This document shows, in pieces, positions 61,378 through 64,000 of a DNA stretch of 64,000 nt. The notes under the pieces are model-generated. The model saw nothing but the letters and a program-made list of their open reading frames with translations. It searched no databases and was not told where the DNA came from. Both the position numbers and the translations under genes were made by a program. This DNA comes from Pygmaiobacter massiliensis (GTDB lineage Bacteria; Bacillota; Clostridia; Oscillospirales; Ruminococcaceae), in NCBI RefSeq assembly GCF_900199435.1, contig NZ_OAML01000002.1, positions 310,001 to 374,000 on the forward strand, in the 5' to 3' direction. The number at the start of each line of letters is the position of its first letter. Position 1 is the stretch's first letter.

Positions 61378-62268
61378 TTAGCGGGGCGCGGGGCCAAAAA
61401 CTTGCTCTTTCAGCTTCATGCCGGTTGGAGTAGAAGCAAGCCCACCCAGTGCCGTTTCGCGCAGAGAGGCAGGCAGCGCGCTGCCCACTTCCCCCATCGA
61501 ATCGATACACTCATCTACCGGAATTTCTGAACGAATGCCGGCCAGTGCCATATCAGCAGAGGAAAATGCAATCATCACGCCGGAAACATTCCGTTTAATG
61601 CAGGGGATTTCTACGAGCCCGGCCACCGGGTCGCAAACAAGACCAAGCTGGTTTGCAATGGCAATGGCACAGGCATCCGCTGCCTGTTGCGGTGTACCCC
61701 CCTGTAACTCTACGAGAGCAGCAGCAGCCATGCCAGCCGCGCTGCCGCACTCTGCCTGACAGCCGCCCTGTGCACCCGCGAGGCAAGCCCGCTGGGCAAT
61801 CACAATGCCAAATGCCGCTGCGGTGAAGATAGACATTACAATATCTTTCTTCTCCATTTTTTTGTCCTCGTAAAGCGACACCAGACAGCCCGGTAAAATG
61901 CCGCAACTGCCTGCAGTGGGGGTTGCAACAATTTTGCCCATGGCTGCGTTGCAGCCGGATACCGCCAGTGCGCGACTCATGGCGCGGGTCATAAATACAC
62001 CGCTAAGGCCGCCTTGGGTACGCTCGGAGTAAGATTTCATCTTAAACCCTTCGCCGCCGGTTAAGCCGGAGGTGGAGCGCTGGTTGGGGTCCTGCCCTTG
62101 CAGTACAGAGTCACACATCACGTCGAAGCTTTGTTCCATTTGGGCATAGACTTCTTGTTCCGTCTTTTCCATCTGCGCTGCCTGGTCTGCCAGGACAATT
62201 TCGCTGATTTTTTTATTTTGTGCCGCCGCTGCGGCGAGCAATTCTTCTATGGTTTGATACAGCAACAT
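61378..62268 (-). CDS. sdaAA: L-serine dehydratase, iron-sulfur-dependent, alpha subunit
   Basis: A 296-residue subunit of the anaerobic type enzyme that deaminates L-serine to pyruvate and ammonia. The cluster-binding cysteines are visible in SGCNAAMGKIVATPTAGSCGILPGCL (mid-protein) and in LVEIPCIKRN. The N-terminal KSYSERTQGGLSGVFMTRAM segment is conserved. The enzyme needs a [4Fe-4S] cluster and is oxygen-labile. The beta subunit gene ends 32 bases upstream, and a sodium-type symporter precedes it, so serine uptake and breakdown are cotranscribed. Confidence 0.94.
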   Translation of the reverse strand: MLLYQTIEELLAAAAAQNKKISEIVLADQAAQMEKTEQEVYAQMEQSFDVMCDSVLQGQDPNQRSTSGLTGGEGFKMKSYSERTQGGLSGVFMTRAMSRALAVSGCNAAMGKIVATPTAGSCGILPGCLVSLYEDKKMEKKDIVMSIFTAAAFGIVIAQRACLAGAQGGCQAECGSAAGMAAAALVELQGGTPQQAADACAIAIANQLGLVCDPVAGLVEIPCIKRNVSGVMIAFSSADMALAGIRSEIPVDECIDSMGEVGSALPASLRETALGGLASTPTGMKLKEQVFGPAPR

Positions 62269-62300
62269 GAAAATTTCTCCTTAGCTCTGCCGCAAAGACG

Positions 62301-62969
62301 TTACACAGCGCGAATCAACAGCACGTTCATCACGTTTTCGATGCCGCGCATGTCGTCGATCATACCTTGAGGTGGTAAGCCGTCGATTTCAATCGTCATC
62401 ATTGCTTCGCCGCCTTTGACAGGACGTGACAATCTGAAATTGCCGATATTCACTTCTTTATACTTTTCTTTCATCAGATTGGTCACAGCGGCAATTAACC
62501 CCGGTTTATCGCGGTGCAGCACCAAAATGGTGTTATGTTCGCCGGTAAAATCGACCCGCATGCCGTTGATGTAATCCACCCGAATATTGCCGCCGCCAAT
62601 GCTGGCGCCCTCTACTGTGCACTCTTCGCCGTTTTCGCCTTTGATGTGGATGCGTGCCGTGTTAGGGTGCGCGCCGGGGATATCGGTAGGCACAAATTCA
62701 TAGTTGATGCCGCGCTGTTTTGCAATTGTCAATGCATCACGAATCTCTTCTGAATAGCTTTTGTAACCCATAATGCCTGCCATCAGTGCGCGATCGGTGC
62801 CATGGCCTTTGTAGGTGTGGGCAAACGAGCCCGAAAGCTCAATGCGCACCTGCACCGGTGCAACCTGGTTCATCACCTTGTTGGCCACCCTGCCCAGCGC
62901 CACCGCACCTGCGGTGTGCGAGCTGGACGGGCCAATCATAATAGGGCCGATAATGTCAAATACATTCAT
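62301..62969 (-). CDS. sdaAB: L-serine dehydratase, iron-sulfur-dependent, beta subunit
   Basis: A 222-residue subunit. The start MNVFDIIGPIMIGPSSSHTAGAV is diagnostic for SdaB/SdaAB. The C-terminal ACT domain (TILVLHRDKPGLIAAVTNLM to residue 215) can bind serine or another amino acid and tune activity. It forms a heterodimer with the product of sdaAA. GGAGG lies seven bases before the ATG. The neighbouring symporter stop is 38 bases upstream. Confidence 0.94.
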   Translation of the reverse strand: MNVFDIIGPIMIGPSSSHTAGAVALGRVANKVMNQVAPVQVRIELSGSFAHTYKGHGTDRALMAGIMGYKSYSEEIRDALTIAKQRGINYEFVPTDIPGAHPNTARIHIKGENGEECTVEGASIGGGNIRVDYINGMRVDFTGEHNTILVLHRDKPGLIAAVTNLMKEKYKEVNIGNFRLSRPVKGGEAMMTIEIDGLPPQGMIDDMRGIENVMNVLLIRAV

Positions 62970-63007
62970 TTTGGTACCTCCAAAGCAGGTTTACGACAAA
63001 CGTCGTT

Positions 63008-64000
63008 TTATGCTTTGATCCATTTCTCGTAAATGCTGTTGACAATTACGCCGATTGCATTATCGCCCGAAACGTTGCAGGCGGTGCCAAAGGAATCCTG
63101 TGTGATATACAGTGCCACCATGATAGCGCAGATGGGGCCATTGGGGTCGCCAGCTTCTGCACCGAAAATCATATACAGGAACGGGAGTGCCGTCATGATA
63201 GAGCCGCCCGGTGCGCCCGGAGAAGCAACCATTGCAACACCCAAAGTCATGATAAACGGAATTACTGTGCCAAGGCTGATGGGCAGCTGGTTCATCAGGC
63301 AAACTGCGGTTGCGCAGGCAGTAATTGTAATCATCGAGCCGCACATGTGAATGTTTGCGCAAAGGGGCACTACAAAGTTACGAATCTGCTCGCAAACACC
63401 GTCTGCTTCTGCACACTGCAGGTTAACAGGAATGGTTGCCGCAGAGGACTGGGTGCCAAGTGCAGTGGTATAACCGGGAATCTGGTTTTTGATCAGCGTG
63501 ATAGGATTCTTTTTGCTGATGGTGCCTGCCAGCAGGAACTGCAGTGCAAGATAAATAAGGTGCATGCAGATAACCACCAGAAAGACTTTCCAAAGAACGC
63601 TGAGGATTGCAAACGTTTTGCCGGATTTGGTCATATCCACAAAGGTGCCGCAGATGTAAAGCGGCAGCAGCGGGATAATGGCAGTGTGCAGCACCTTGTC
63701 GATGATGCCGGAAAAGTCTTTCATGGTGTTATAAAGTGCATCGCCAATCTCTTTGCCGCGCATGTTGGAAAGGCAAAGGCCGATTACGAATGCCAGTACA
63801 ACTGCCGAAAGGGTGTCCAGCAGCGGCGGAATAGAAAGGCTGAAATAAGAAGACAATGAATTATCGGATGTAGCTGCAATCTGCTCCAATACGCCCTCAT
63901 TGATAAAGTGTGGGAAAAGGTTGCTGGAAACAATGTAAGATGCTGCGCCGCCGATCAGCGTAGATGCGTACGCAATAGCAACTGTGATGATAAGCAACTT
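63008..64000 (-). CDS. Dicarboxylate/amino acid:cation symporter (DAACS), probably serine/threonine; 5' end outside window
   Basis: At least 330 residues of a DAACS-family carrier. The serine-rich hairpin TALGTQSSAATIPVNL and MVASPGAPGGSIMTALPFL, followed by DSFGTACNVSGDNAIGV, match the hairpins and substrate site (N-x2-D-like) of GltP/SstT proteins. The frame is open to the window edge, so the start is not seen. Because it directly precedes the serine dehydratase genes, L-serine import is the most likely job; dicarboxylates remain possible. Confidence 0.88.
   Translation of the reverse strand, partial: KLLIITVAIAYASTLIGGAASYIVSSNLFPHFINEGVLEQIAATSDNSLSSYFSLSIPPLLDTLSAVVLAFVIGLCLSNMRGKEIGDALYNTMKDFSGIIDKVLHTAIIPLLPLYICGTFVDMTKSGKTFAILSVLWKVFLVVICMHLIYLALQFLLAGTISKKNPITLIKNQIPGYTTALGTQSSAATIPVNLQCAEADGVCEQIRNFVVPLCANIHMCGSMITITACATAVCLMNQLPISLGTVIPFIMTLGVAMVASPGAPGGSIMTALPFLYMIFGAEAGDPNGPICAIMVALYITQDSFGTACNVSGDNAIGVIVNSIYEKWIKA

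Noticed and set aside
1-64000. CRISPR arrays, rRNA genes, intact tRNA genes, insertion sequences and phage structural genes.
   Set aside because: No regularly spaced repeats, rRNA-like or full cloverleaf sequence, transposase or phage proteins were found; only the half tRNA and the serine recombinase remnant point to mobile DNA.

Overview
The window reads as one stretch of chromosome from an anaerobic, motile member of the Clostridia, probably Oscillospirales/Ruminococcaceae-like. The evidence is the gene content (oxygen-labile iron-sulfur L-serine dehydratase, a sodium-pump decarboxylase beta subunit, chemoreceptors, Bce-type peptide resistance, a T-box leader), AGGAGG-type ribosome sites throughout, and a single-membrane envelope toolkit (sortase, CpsBCD). 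Genus cannot be fixed from sequence alone.

Bases 1-23200 are a visibly AT-richer exopolysaccharide/capsule island, read entirely on the minus strand. It starts at a promoter near 22735 with two phased repeats just upstream of its -35 box. It runs through cpsC-cpsD-cpsB (tyrosine-kinase control), a D,D-carboxypeptidase, a secreted protein with its own sortase, a structured RNA leader with a terminator, two initiating sugar transferases (one truncated), GT2, two radical SAM enzymes around a deacetylase-like gene, pyruvyltransferase, GT14, two further glycosyltransferases, Wzy, a GH99-like protein, Wzx, a CapE-type dehydratase, an epimerase and a UDP-glucose dehydrogenase fragment. The island looks eroded. 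Four genes carry apparent single-base losses in short homopolymers, one is cut off, and two precursor genes are fused by a deletion. The 3' half of a tRNA-Thr plus its terminator sits just outside the promoter and suggests an old integration boundary.

Bases 23300-39735 are accessory and core functions on both strands: a small conserved protein, a chemoreceptor, a TetR regulator with oleate hydratase, a complete BceRS-BceAB-like module with a palindromic operator, a second TetR regulator, a radical-SAM-like protein without the cluster cysteines, galactokinase divergent from an AraC regulator coupled to a sugar-binding lipoprotein, and RlmD. A decayed large serine recombinase overlaps the 3' end of rlmD and marks a second old insertion.

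Bases 41200-64000 hold membrane proteins, a two-gene chromate-type transporter, an EAL-HDOD protein, a second chemoreceptor, and a glutamate block. That block has GltS with a possible pseudoknot leader, a GlnK/GlnL-like two-component pair, and a sodium-pump decarboxylase beta subunit followed by a 41-residue membrane peptide. Then come KtrAB potassium uptake, a PopT-type (DUF368) lipid carrier transporter, a second RlmD-like enzyme without TRAM domain, a tyrosine-type T-box in front of an NSS transporter, and a serine catabolic group (sdaAB, sdaAA and a DAACS symporter running off the window). The theme on the right is sodium-coupled uptake and fermentation of amino acids.
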